Of a stretch of 64,000 nucleotides of DNA, positions 20,946 to 32,161 are shown piece by piece. The notes below the pieces were generated by a model. The model searched no databases. It was given only the letters and a program-made list of their open reading frames with translations, and had not been told where the DNA came from. Location: NCBI RefSeq assembly GCF_030272615.1, contig NC_081406.1, positions 239,496,422 through 239,560,421 of the forward strand, written 5' to 3'. The DNA comes from Cryptomeria japonica (Eukaryota; Streptophyta; Pinopsida; Cupressales; Cupressaceae). Numbering within the stretch: the stretch's first letter is position 1; every line of letters begins with the position of its first letter. Made by a program: the position numbers and the translations under genes.

Positions 20946-22991
20946 GACTGACATGATTGATTTGTTTGACTGCAGGAGTATTTGCCTATGTTAGAGTCAC
21001 AGGAGAGATTTCCGTCGACACAGAGGTTGCGACCGGAGTTGTCATTTCAGGATAGAGCTGCCATCGAGGAGATGGGTTTGAGACACGTGCTATATGTGCC
21101 TGAGTTTCGGGCAAACATGGGTTTGCTGACTACGTTGGCTGAGAGATGGCATTCAGAGACTTGCACATTCCATTTGCCGATGGGTGAGATGATAGTCACC
21201 CTTGAGGATGTTTACAGGATTCTGCATATACCGATTGATGGAGATCTGATTCCATATGATCGTGACGGAGACAGAGAGGCTTTGAGATGGGTTTTTCAGG
21301 ATCCCGGCCTAGAGATGAGAGCAGGACATGTGGCATGGGACACCATGACCACGATAGGGTTAGCCTTGCCAGCTATGATCGGAGGAGCTATCAGTGGGTT
21401 CCTATGTCCGGACAGGGTGACACGGGGGTTGGCAATGGGCTGGGGAGGAGCATTGGAGACACTGGTGACGTAGCACACTAGATATGCGTGGGGTCCATGT
21501 GTCTTGGCCCACCTATATTATGAGCTTCACCAGTTTGTATACCATGGATCAGTGGGAGTGGGCTGTGGAGTGACACTACTGCAAGTTTGGGCGTATGAGC
21601 ATCTGCCTATTACGCGACTGATACATTTCAGAGGGAGAGGTCATGGACGGAGTTTTGTTCATCTGTATGACATGATCACCTCGCAGCCGCGGATTGGCAG
21701 GTTAGAGCATTGGCGGCGAGTGATAGATGACATTGACGTAGTCATCTGAAGGCCATATCTAGGATGCGAGGAGTGGGAGGATGATGCAGTGGAGCTGCCT
21801 TACACCTTTCGGAGCAGGTATCTGATTGGGCGGATGCCCTATATATTGGAGAGACAGCTGGTGGACAGAGTATGTAGGCAGTATGGCAGGATCTAGAGGA
21901 TGCCACAAGGCTCGGGTATGTATGCCCGTACAGTTAGGGATCAGGCGCAGTTCAGGCCTTTATTGTCATATGATCAGGCGTTGACACAACTGGCAGAGAT
22001 GGTGCCCCTGCCCTGGGATATGTGGCCAGAGATCGAGGACGCTGAGATGGATGCAGAGTATGCAGCATATTGGGCCGAGCATCCATTCCCTCGATTGACA
22101 GATCCAGGAGAGCTACTGGAGGGAGATGGAGGAGGAGATGATGATGATGATGATGGTGGGGGTGATGGGGGCCGAGGCTGATGGAGGCAGAGGGGAGTAG
22201 TTTGGGAGAGGAGGATGGCACCTCGGAGGGAGGGTGGACAGGAGGGACAGGCCCAGGTGGTGAGGGGTCGCGGTGGATTGCCCCTATAGGTACTAGCAGC
22301 ACAGGGTCCTAGAGCACAGGGATAGAGACAGGGACAGGCATAGGGACAGGTGCCAGTACAGGCACAGGAGCAGGGACGGAGACAGGTACAGGGACCTAGA
22401 CATGTATTGAGACAGGTACCCGTACAGGCACCAGTACAGGTACAAGGACAGGTACAGGGGCAAGCACCCGCAGAGGGAGAGCCACAGGCAGAGGCAGAGG
22501 GTGGGGATCCAGAGGAGGATGAGCTGGTTGAGCTCAGGGAGATCTGCCAGGGCCAGGCAGATGAGATACAGGATCTAGAGAGGGAGAGAGACCGTCTCAG
22601 GACGAGGCTCAGGGATACTGAGTGGGAGAGGGATCAGGCGATTCAGCACTATACGGAGGCTGAGACAACGCTGAGGGTAGGGAGGCAGGCGGTGGAGGAC
22701 GTAGGAGCAGGCTACGCATATGTCCTGCGAGGCGAAGAGGAGATTGCCTACTGGAGGGACCTTTATTATGGTACCGTGCCAGCAGATCAGCGGGCGAGGA
22801 GCTTCCATAGACCATCATGGACAGTGATAGCTATGGGAGGGAGCCGGAGGAGACAGGCATCGAGTGGTGGGGTCATGGGTCCTCCACCACCACCAAATAG
22901 AGGGGACAGGCAGGGTGATCCTGGGGTGGGTCCTTCGAGGGCTCAGATTCTGTTGAGGCCAGGCGGCTCCGAGGGAGGGAGTTCATCATAG

Positions 22992-24704
22992 CCATAGAGG
23001 GCTCCCTTGTATCAGTATTTGTACCATTTTGTATTGTAGACACCTATGGGTGATTGTAGCCATATGATTTTGACATCATTGTATCATGACATTTTATATA
23101 TATATATGAGATGATTGATCTTTGCGGCAGCCATATGCATGCGTACCTATGTGATGAGATGTTCTTATATGATGCTTATAATATGGATGTAAATATGTAT
23201 ATGAGGCAATGCAATATTTTTTTGTTCTTTTATGTTTTATATGTGTATGCATGATGCAAATGTGAATGTATGTAATGCAGATGAATATGATAATGCAAAT
23301 GTAAATTGTGCTAACAGGTGTTGTGTGCAGGATGTGATGTAGTTGTGATATCTATATGTATGTATGAAATGTTTATATGTGGTAATGCAGGTGCAAACTA
23401 CATGAAATGCAAATGTTTTTGGTGTGTCATTATACTCAGTCATGTGATAGTAGGCTAGACGGACTCGAGAAGGATGATGGAAGTCAATCAAGAAAGGGGG
23501 ATGAAAGATAGAAGATATGAAAGTGAAAGAGCTTCTTGTGCGTTATCATCATTGAGCTTTATTATGGCAAGTAGGTTATGACAATCGAGGCATATGTTTG
23601 ACCCAGAAAGTCATTGTACCGATTTGCATGGAGATAAGATAGTCACAAACAAGGAATGCCCCAGTTCATACTAGACTCACAGTGTCCTCATATCCTTGGA
23701 CAAGTCATAGCATTACTAAAAGACAATCCACAGACAGCAAATACAAATAGGTGACGATACCCCATCCTCGCCTTTCTAGTCAAAGACATCCTGGAGATAG
23801 AATCTCTAGTCAAAGACATCCTGGAAAAGATAAAAGACATGTCACCAAAAGATAAAATCAAAAGAAAACCAAGACTCGACACCAACATCCACTGTAGTCC
23901 TCAAGTTTAGTGTCTCTTGTCACTTGTATAAGTCTTATTTTGATTGTGGTCACAATGTTCACTTTCACAAAAAGGATAGATAGCACTGAACCATATGTTG
24001 TCTGATTCTATTGAAAGATTTGATTTGTTGAAGCCCATTGTTGCTGCTGTCTCATCTGAAACTGACTGAATCCATGAAACTGATACTTTATTGCGGAGAA
24101 GATGAAACTTTATTGCAGATCTGTGATACAAATGTTGCTTTATTGCGGATTGTGCGCGGATAGACTTGAAGGAAGCTGGAAGAAACTGTACTCCTCGAAA
24201 CATGTGATGTTCTTAGTTCCACGCCCATCACTAGATGTAGGAATTGCCTTAGTCACAGATAGGATCTGATTTATTATGGATGGAAAGGGAGGTTTATTAT
24301 GAATGGCTAACCAATCTTAGGTAGATCAATAACAAGCCATGATGGGAATGGGTAAGTTTATTGTGAGTGAATAGGTTGTGAGTGTGTGCAATGTGAAGTG
24401 ATGAAAGTGAATCCTGAAGGAGGGAGGAGCAATGTCTCTACGCATGGCGCTGGTGACCCAGTTTTCACCATGGTACTTGCCCAGGGTGCCACCGAAGTGG
24501 TTTTCACCGTTGGATGAAATTATTTCTCTTTACTTTTTGATTTTTCAATTTTTTTTGTGTCACAAGGGGCCTATTTGCTAGGTTTTCACCAAGTAACGAT
24601 TTTTTTGTTTTTAATTTTTTTTGTATTTTTGAATTTTTTGATTTTTTTGTATTTTTGAAATTTTTTTATTTTTTTGTATTTTTGAATTAGGATATTCCGA
24701 AGAG
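22992..24704. other. Spacer between PMD and integrase tail of element B
   Basis: This is probably the PMD 3' UTR at first (to about 23115, with a TATATATATATA run as in A). ATG- and TATG-rich sequence follows to about 23450. AATCTCTAGTCAAAGACATCCTGG and its partial copies repeat at about 23770-23830. From 24540 to 24690 there is a low-complexity T-rich run with TTTTTTGTATTTTTGAA repeated. No coding sequence is seen. Confidence 0.55.
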
Positions 24705-25685
24705 CTATGTGTAGAACTTGCGAAGGTGCATGCTGTTGATAGGATCCTCCAAAGGTTCACCTTCTGTAGTTGAGAGCTGATATGCCCCAGATCCATATGC
24801 TGTTGTGATGATGTAAGGACCAAGCCAATTTGGTTCGAACTTGTCCTTCTTCTCTCTGTCTTGCTGATTTTTAGGATTTTCTCTAAGAACCAAATCACCT
24901 ACCTCAAATTTGTGAGGTTTTACCTTGTGATTGTAGCTGCATTGTTCCTTGACTGAATGATGTGTAGCTGGAGTGTCTGTCTTCCTTGATGAAGGAACTG
25001 AGATAGAATTACTAGCATGTGAACTACACAGGCCCATATGCGTGTCACCTGAAGAAGTTTGGGCATCCCTGATAACAAAGTCCCTTGAGGAAGCTCCATT
25101 AAAGGTCCATGATGTATTGCCAGAAGGGAAAGGATGTGCGAAACAAGTGGATGAGTTATGAAGGCTTATGATTGTGGAAAGAAGTGAAAGTAGGATAGCA
25201 TGATGGAGACTTAGGATCAACAAGTATGCTTTTTGACTTGCAATTGTAGAATTTTTGCCCCCAGTTATTTTGATATTAGGGGAGATCAACTCTTGTTCTT
25301 TTTGCTTCATAGGAGTTTTATCCTTGACCTTGATTTTTGCAAAGTCCAATAGATTTTGATTTTGATTTGGACTAAAGGACTTTTCTTTAGTTTTGACTTT
25401 TAGATTTTTCTTTTCAAAGCTTGATTTTTGATCCCCAATGAGTAAGGGCTTTTGTAATTCTTGTTGATCCAAGTCTAGAAGTGGAGTGGAAATGGAATGA
25501 GTGGATGAAATGGTAAGGCTATGTGAGTTCTCCAGAGGGTTGGTGATACGCTCAATAGATTCTTTGTTGGAACCACTCTTAGGAGTATTGATATCAAGAG
25601 ATGCTTGCACCACTAGAGGAGATTTGCATTCAGACTTAGTAGCCACAACACTAGGTGGTTCACACCCAATTCCTTGGTCTTGCAT
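24705..25685 (-). pseudogene. Novel linker with hydrophobic segment fused in frame to the integrase tail, element B
   Basis: An open stretch of 326 codons. Residues 248-326 are the integrase C-terminal tail (SYNHKVKPHKFEVGDLVL, then LGPYIITTAYGSGAYQL), matching element A. Residues 1-150 are Ser/Lys/Gln-rich with no known domain. Residues 153-175 form a 23-residue Leu/Ile-rich segment (YLLILSLHHAILLSLL), enough for one membrane span. Just after it come two N-glycosylation-type sequons (NSST, NTSW). In A this place holds RT to integrase core, so this sequence replaced them or was acquired. It could be captured host sequence, a remnant env-like segment or filler. I cannot name it. Confidence 0.7.
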
Positions 25686-26738
25686 ATTGCTTGTAGATTA
25701 TTCTTGTCGACTGAATGTCTTAGGAGATAGTGGGAGTTGATCAACATGAAAGATATACTCACCACATCCCATGTCTTTAATCTTGAATTTTTCTTTTAGC
25801 TCTGCCTATTTTGATGTAGAAGCTTTTAAGGATTCAGGATCCACATATGCCGATGAAGGAATGGCTTCACGATTGACTAGGATTGTTATTTATGATCTAG
25901 GTTGTAGATTGTTGCAATATATGAATGGATTTGGATCAGCTTTGACGGTCACTTCAACTCCATTGAGTGGAAACTTGATGCATCGATGATATGTTGATGG
26001 TACTGCGCTCATCTCATGAATCCATGGGCGTCCCAAGAGTATGTTGTATGTGAGATCTAGATCAAGTACTTGACAAACCACATCCTTTGTAACTGGCCCA
26101 ACTCTAAGAGGTAAGGTGACTATGCCCTTGGATGAACGCTCTTCGTCATCATATGCCTTAATGGTGATTTTGTTTGTAGAATTCACAGCTTTGTCAGAAT
26201 ATCCCAATTGTTTAATTGTGCTCAATGTACAAATGTTTAGACCTGCTCCTCCATCTATCAGGACCCGTTTGATTCTATGTTTGTGTATGAAGGCTTCAAT
26301 GTGTAATGGTGCATTATGTGGCTGACTTACGGAGGCGTCATCGGCTTCTATGAATGTAAGGGAATGTGGAATGGAAAGGTATCCCACCATGGCTTGAAAC
26401 TGGTCCACGTTCAGATCAGTAGGAACGGCGGTGTCTCTCAAGATTTTGTCAAGAATAGCTTTATGAGCAGGGGATATGCGTAAGAGCTCAAGGATGGAGA
26501 TGAGCGCGGGTGTCTTCCCTAACTATTCTACAAGGTCATACTCAGGTTTGGTAGATGAAGAAGCGGTGTTTTTAGTTGAAGCACCTGGCAAAGTAATTTT
26601 ACCTTGACGAGATGTAACATGACATTCAGAAGTATGTTCGGAAGAAGATCCAACACCTCTTAGGACAATCTTGGGTCTCTGAGGAGGATTCTCAGGATTT
26701 TTGTTCTTGATGGTAATAGTAGAAATATGATTGTCCAT
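25686..26738 (-). pseudogene. Protease and flanks, element B
   Basis: The open stretch 25890-26441 (183 codons) holds the aspartic protease KRVLIDGGAGLNICTL (about 26230-26275), with the same DGG active site as A. It continues through TIKAYDDEERSSKGIVTLPL, NILLGRPWIHEMSAVPSTYH and a stop at 25890. After that, weakly conserved FKIKDMGCGEYIF (about 25770) equals the part just before the G-patch in A, so the deletion begins soon after. Upstream 26523-26738 is a Thr/Ser-rich linker in the same frame. Stops at 26523 and 25890 interrupt it. Confidence 0.83.
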
Positions 26739-26792
26739 CGAGATGTGATTGATAGTTGAATCATAGTTATAGGGTGCTCTAGTATAGTTGTC

Positions 26793-27143
26793 CTAATCAT
26801 CTGTGACTTTGGCTTTTCCCTTGTCATGATTTGGGAATGGTTCCTTAAACATCTCATGTTCTTGATTAGATGAGTGTCCCTCAATCTCAATATCACCTCT
26901 ATCAATGAGATCTTGCACAATGTTCTTCAGTCGATGACAATTTCCTTTCTTATGACCCTTGCTCTTATGAAATTCACAATACTCATCATCATTCCACCAA
27001 TTTGGTTTGACCTTTGGTTCATATGGAGGAAAATCTGGAATTGTGATCACTTTGTTTGCCACAAGCTTTTTGAAGACTGATTCAAGTGGTTCTCCCAATG
27101 GGGTGTACTTCCTTCGTGGTCTAGAAGTTGTTTGAGTATTCAC
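26793..27143 (-). pseudogene. Gag C-terminal CCHC-like region, element B
   Basis: This stretch of 116 codons carries the knuckle-like motif EYCEFHKSKGHKKGNCHRL and the LKNIVQDLIDRGDIEIEG helix that follows it in Tat gag. It is preceded by the conserved YTPLGEPLESVFKKLVANKV block. It corresponds residue for residue to 10260-10570 of element A and is in the same frame as gag and protease. Confidence 0.82.
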
Positions 27144-27185
27144 TTGATTGTTTGTAGAACTTGATCCCGAAAAGATGAGTTTGGG

Positions 27186-28808
27186 TCACACTGTTTTGGC
27201 ATCAACAACACCATCATTGACTGTGTTTTTGTTTTTATTCCAAAATCTTGGCTTGTCTTTTCCTTTAAAGTCATCTTTGTTTTCCTTGAATATCTTAATG
27301 ACTCCTTGTTCAATTAAGACCTTTTCTGTTGCTAAGCCCTTTTCAATAACATCTTTGAAGGTGGACAAACAAGCTTTCCTTAGATCATAGCCAATGTCCT
27401 TGTTAACGTTTTGAGTGAACATTTCTACCATTTGTTTTTGTGGAATTTCACAAGAGCATTTGCTAGCTAGATTTCTCCATCTTTGCAAAAATGATGCAAA
27501 AGACTCTCCCTCTCTTTGCTAGGTATTGCACAAAGTAGTGATTGATATGTCTGTCTCTATATTGTAGAAGAAATGTTGAATAAATGCCTTTGCTAAGTCA
27601 CCCCATGACTTAATACCAGGTGGTAGTTGGGAGAACCATTTCATAGCTTGATCGCCTAAGCTTTGTGGGAACAATCTCATCAAATATGTCTCTTCTGCCG
27701 CTACCTCAATGCAAGCTGTGAAAAATTGTCTTATGTGTGCCTTGGGGTCCCCTTTTCCTCTATACTTGTCAAATTTAGGCATCACAAAGTGTGCAGGATA
27801 TGGAGGCATTGGAATGCTCTTGTCAAATGGATAAGGACATATGTCTCTCATTGTGTATGTTGGCTTTGGTGTATTTATGTCTTCCATTTTCTTTTGTAAA
27901 TCTCTGATTTGTTGCTCCAAATTGCTCTTAGGTGGAGATCGACTTCTTGAAGCATACCCCATGTTTGAAGCACCAATTGTAGGAGGAGCATATTGCATGT
28001 ATGGATGATATTGATCATACACATGTTCATATGGAGGAGGTCTATATTGATGCGGCATATATGGAGCACTTGGTATAGCTTCATGTTGAGGAACCCCATA
28101 TCTATTTTGTGCATGTATACCATATTCTACAGGCATGTCATGTTCTATTGTGTTGCCCCCAAATTTGACATGGGGTTTCCTTGTGTCCAAATTTTGAGCA
28201 TGCCTTTGAATGTCCAATTGTTTTGGTTGATCCATAGCTTGAGCATATCTATTTGCATAAGACTTCCATAATGGTCTTCGAAGGTAAGTATCATATGTTT
28301 GACCATGTGTATGTGGGACTTCTGGTTTTTGAAGCAAAGCTGATGGTGATTCAGGTACCATATGTGGTCCTCTATTTCCTCCACTATTAGGTCTCCTTTG
28401 ATCCATGTTGGAGTGAGTTTATTACAAAGGTCGGTTTTCCATAAGTTGAGACATGTCAAAATCATGAGGTATCTTGGCTCCACTTTGTGCCATCATGTGT
28501 AAAAAGTATTGTCTATCCCTCCTCATTATTTCTTCAACCAATCTATTGAAATGGGGATTCATAATGGATTCTTCTACATCTGTTGAATGTATTGAAAAGT
28601 TGTCCACATTGTCATTGTGTGTAGCATTGTTGTTTGTAGTGTCTGCGTTTTCCACATTTGGAATGTTTCTATAAACATCCATGTCAGGCAATGTAGTGTG
28701 CTTAGGATTGAAAAATAAATCGTTATCATACTCATAAGAACTCATGTTTGCGGATTCTTGAGCCTCTTTAGCTTTACTCCTAGATTTTTGAAGACGGGTT
28801 TCAACCAT
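27186..28808 (-). pseudogene. Gag (Retrotrans_gag), element B
   Basis: The start MVETRLQKSRSKAK at 28808 resembles the starts of A and E. The frame is interrupted by tandem stops near 28422, one TAG at 27519 and one at 27186, but never shifts. The middle is Pro/Tyr/His-rich (YRPPPYEHVYDQYHPYMQYA). The capsid-like domain reads ICPYPFDKSIPMPPYPAHFV, PKFDKYRGKGDPKAHIRQFF, TYLMRLFPQSLGDQAMKWF, FLQRWRN and VNKDIGYDLRKACL. It is disabled as DNA but could have been packaged by Gag from an active relative. Confidence 0.87.
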
Positions 28809-31339
28809 GAACTAGGTATTTGACCAAGATGTGAGAGACTAGATGAAAAATGGAAAGAGTATGGAAGACCAAGAGTTGTATGGAGTGTAAATGAATCTGA
28901 GGTGTACTTGCAATGTCCAAAGTGTAAGACCAAGTATGTATGTAGTAGAGTAGGTGTGACTTCCAAAGAGAGGATAGTTTCTCTTGATGAGGTAAGTTGA
29001 CCTTGACTCTAAGTAAGACCAAATGAGACCCAAATGTAAGAAACCTTGATGAGGGACCACTTAGCAAAGTGTAGTTGTATGTAGTGTGTTGACAAAGTAT
29101 TATGAGGACAAGCAAGTGACCTTTTGACTCAAGTTTAGACAATTGTGAATGTAATGAGAGATGTAAAGCAATGATGGACTATGTGAGACCCAAAGACAGG
29201 TTGAATGCTAGATGAAACCTAAAGAAACAACCTAGGAAGCTCAAGTATTCCAAAATTGATTTCTCTTGTTTGCTGGACTATAAAATTTTTCCAATTTGTG
29301 AAGTTGTGACCAAATCTGAATGTTTGACTATTTTTTGTGACAAGCGGACACAATGTTGATGAGGACTCAATGTTTGCAAGTGTTTAGACTCAAAATGACT
29401 CCAAGAAAAGTGTGTTGTTTGATGTAAAGTTGTTTTGCATACACTTGAAAACACAAAATACACAATGTTTTGTTGTTTGGTCTTAAATGTTTGAATGTTT
29501 AAAATAAGTCAAGCACAATTCTTATGGCTGACCAAGACAATAGTTGTTGATCCCACATGGGGTTACCCCCGAGGCTACACTATTCAGAGCGGATACTTAG
29601 ATGCTTGACCTCACTGGCTCCACCCTCGGCACTCACTTCTCGGATCAGCCAAGCATCAGTCCCCATGAAAACTCCCCGTGGCAAACTTTGTATCTCTACT
29701 AAGAACTGTATGTGTGTGGGCCACTACCAGAGGTCCGACCTCCTGCCCCAACAACTAGAAGGATTTGGGCTTCTAAAACAAAAAGGTGCTAGTAAGGGCA
29801 TCCGCTCGTGTGGCCATACATGCGGCACTTTCAGCTCTGTAAATACAGAAGGCTCCCAGCCGATAGGGGTTACGCCCTACAAATGATTAAATAAATTTGA
29901 TCAAACGGGTTTATGGGGAGACATAGTGTCGGTATGAACTAATCAGCACATGTTATTCATAGTTTTCACCATGAATACATTTGATTATAGTGGTTCGGAA
30001 GAGGTGGGTTTTCCTCACTACCACTTGGGTCGTTCTCTTCTCACTAGTAGTCTTAATGACCACACGGAAAGACAGGCCCTCTAAAGATTAAACAAAAAGA
30101 GCCTATTGCTCAAGACACAAAAGACAATGATTCAATTTTAGTGCACCAATGGAAGTGTTTGCTAGTCTATGAAAATAAGGCACACAATAAAAATCTAAAA
30201 ACCCTTGCCAAGGACCTGCAACAAAGATTTGTTAGTAGTTTGGATTGTTTCAAATGATCACCCCTTCCTACAAGCACACAAGTTAGGTAAATTTAGATCC
30301 AAAAGACTTTGTGAAATAGGGGCTTTCAACAATGTGTTTTGTTGACCAATTCAAAGATCTGGTTCATCATAAAAAAATAACATCTGTAAAATTTCAAGAG
30401 ATTTCCAGAAATGTAAGAAAATCCAAACAATTTGCTAATTTGCTCCAAAAATTAATTTTTTATGAAAAATCATAAAAAATTCATATAAAATGCAAAATCA
30501 ATCCAAAAAATCTGAAATTTTTACTGGAGAGTCCTTATGGTCTTCCAAACCTGCACAAAAATGTTTTTGCAACAAATCCAAGCAGTTTGTGAGATATGAG
30601 TAAAATAATGCAAAACCCTAATTTTCAAAGATCTGATTTTTGAAGAATAATTTTGCATCAAATTTAAAATAAAAAATAACAGATCCTATGTATAATTCTG
30701 AGAGATTTCCAAAAATGTAAGAAAATCCAAAAAAATTGCTAATTTTCTCTCAAAATTAATTTTTTATGAAAAATCATAAAAAATTCATATAAAATGCAAA
30801 ATCTATCCAAAAAATCTGAAATTTTTATTGAATCTTTCTAATTCTTTTCTTGACCTTCATAAAAACTTTTATGTCAAAATTAGAACCGCTTTGTAAGATC
30901 TGATCAAAATAAAGAAAAACCCTAATTTTTAAAGATCTGATTTTTAAGGAAATATTTTGCATCAAAATTAAATTCACAAAGAATAGATCCTATGTATAAT
31001 TATGAGAGATTTCCAAAAATGTAAGAAAATCCAAAAAATTCTCTCATTTTCTCTCAAAATTAATTTTTTATGAAAAATCATAAAAAAATGCTAGAAAATG
31101 AAAATTTGCTCTAAAAATTCTGAATTTTGGATTGAGAGCTCCTGATACTTTCTTCAACTTGCAAAAACAATTTGGTGCAAAATTTCCTAGCCGTTTGTGA
31201 GATATGATCAAATCTCTCCGAGATCTTGATTTTGTGTCCAAAACCCTAGCTGCACAAGGTTATTCTCCAAATTGTTTTACAAAATAGCAATATAGGGTTA
31301 GAAAAATCTACAAAAAACATAGATCTAAAAAAAATCCAT
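28809..31339 (-). other. Gag leader of element B
   Basis: About 2.5 kb lies between PBS and gag. No TAGCGC or GCGCGT array is present, unlike the leader of A. The main features are the 304-bp tandem repeats (30352-31260) and a GC-richer patch at 29560-29880 with no assigned function. A 113-codon open frame (28801-29142) ends across the gag ATG (ATGGTTGA) and is probably chance. Confidence 0.55.
30352..31260 (-). repeat. Three tandem repeats of 304 bp in the element B leader
   Basis: GATTTCC(A)AAAATGTAAG landmarks fall at 30400, 30704 and 31008, exactly 304 bp apart. Each unit shares TTAATTTTTTATGAAAAATC, a run of AAAATGCAAAAT and a CAAAGATCTGATTTTT segment. The units are diverged, so the array is not recent. 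Confidence 0.9.
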
Positions 31340-31357
31340 GTCCCACCAGGCGTGCCA
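31340..31357 (-). other. Primer-binding site of element B
   Basis: In element sense TGGCACGCCTGGTGGGAC lies three bases from the LTR end. It differs from the PBS of A after TGGC, so A and B probably use different tRNA primers. I do not assign the tRNA. Confidence 0.75.
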
Positions 31358-31360
31358 AAA

Positions 31361-32156
31361 TGTATGTGGTGAAAATGGATAACAATAATAACAATATTGA
31401 AAGGCTAAATGAATTCAACCACCAAACCCTAGCCTAACAATCAACAAAGATCCACCATAACATATGAAGATTACCTAAGACAATGCAAATCACATGAAAT
31501 CACAAAGATTATACCATCACATGTCCAATAGGGTTTTGATCTCCATTCTTCCTATCTCCATTGATCTTGCTTGATATATTTGCTCTCAGATTTTATATGC
31601 ACAAGAGCTCAACAAAGAACGGAATGTGGTTGCAAGTAGAATCGTAGTGTAGTCAAGTCCTCCAAATTGTCGATTAGCATGAGTGATTAGAATGATTCAT
31701 TAGGGTTTGATAATGAAGGAGGCATCTCCTTAAATAGAAGACACAATAAGAAATGGAGGGATAAGATTGAGAGGTGTAAAAAAGGGAGGTCGGCTAGGAT
31801 TAGAGGGTAGGTAAAAGAAATAGTAAAATAATGAAAGAGGTAGGTAGTGTAGGAATTAAGAGATGAATGACATGTGTCATGTGTAGAAAAGATTAATGAA
31901 TTAATTAAATAAATAAAGATTTATTTAATTAATAGGAGAGGTGGGATAATTAAATAAATAAAATATTTATTTAATTTAGGAAAAGGATAATTTAAATAAA
32001 TAAATGTATATATTTAAATGAGAAATAAGGCTAGAAGAGGATAAATGAATTAATTAAATAAATAAAGATTTATTTAATTAATAGAAGAATTAGGCTTAGA
32101 TAATTAAATAAATAAAATATTTATTTAATTAGACTGGACAATTTTGGGTGTCTACA
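31361..32156 (-). repeat. 5' LTR of element B
   Basis: The 796-bp LTR starts TGTATGTGG and ends TGTCTACA. Compared with the left LTR it has about 154 bp more in the distal U3, a tandem copy of the TTAATTAAATAAATAAAG...ATTTATTTAATT segment. A possible TATA box in element sense is at 31729-31736. Confidence 0.93.
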
Positions 32157-32161
32157 GGGAC
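32157..32161. repeat. Target-site duplication (GGGAC), right of element B
   Basis: Identical to 19112-19116. Confidence 0.93.

Larger units (their letters stand above)
20103..22991 (+). pseudogene. Plant mobile domain (PMD) extra gene of element B, seven stop codons
   Basis: Exon 1 (20103-about 20171) reads MAFVHRFDCVHRFQRPAEAG, like exon 1 of A. Exon 2 starts at 20976 after TGACTGCAG and stays in one frame to a TAG at 22989. The PMD core has ERFPS, LTTLAERWHSETCTFHLPMG, EMIVTLEDVYRIL, SGFLCPDRVTRG and RLEHWRRVIDDIDV. It is followed by an Asp-rich run (22130-22165), a Gln/Val/Pro tract, a charged coiled coil of about 60 residues (about 22520-22700) and a Gly/Pro-rich end. Premature stops at 21471, 21747, 21894, 22179, 22287, 22323 and 22341 are each one transition from Gln, Arg or Trp; where A can be compared it has Gln or Trp. 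The donor GTAAGT appears changed to ATAAGT. Confidence 0.87.
19117..32156 (-). mobile_element. Element B: complete non-autonomous Tat-type element with antisense PMD gene
   Basis: The element is 13,040 bp, with LTRs 19117-19758 and 31361-32156 and perfect TSDs. In minus sense it reads 5' LTR, PBS, leader with 304-bp repeats, gag, CCHC, protease, novel linker and integrase tail, then the opposite-strand PMD gene. RT, both RNases H and the integrase core are absent. From the gag ATG (28808) to the last stop (24705) every recognisable piece is in one frame, so the deletion kept the frame. The LTRs differ by only about six substitutions by eye over the aligned part. It is therefore a young insertion of a copy that could not move itself. 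Confidence 0.93.

Noticed and set aside
21952-22302. Minus-strand ORF of 116 codons rich in His and Pro
   Set aside because: It is the complement of the Asp/Gly tract and coding sequence of the PMD gene.
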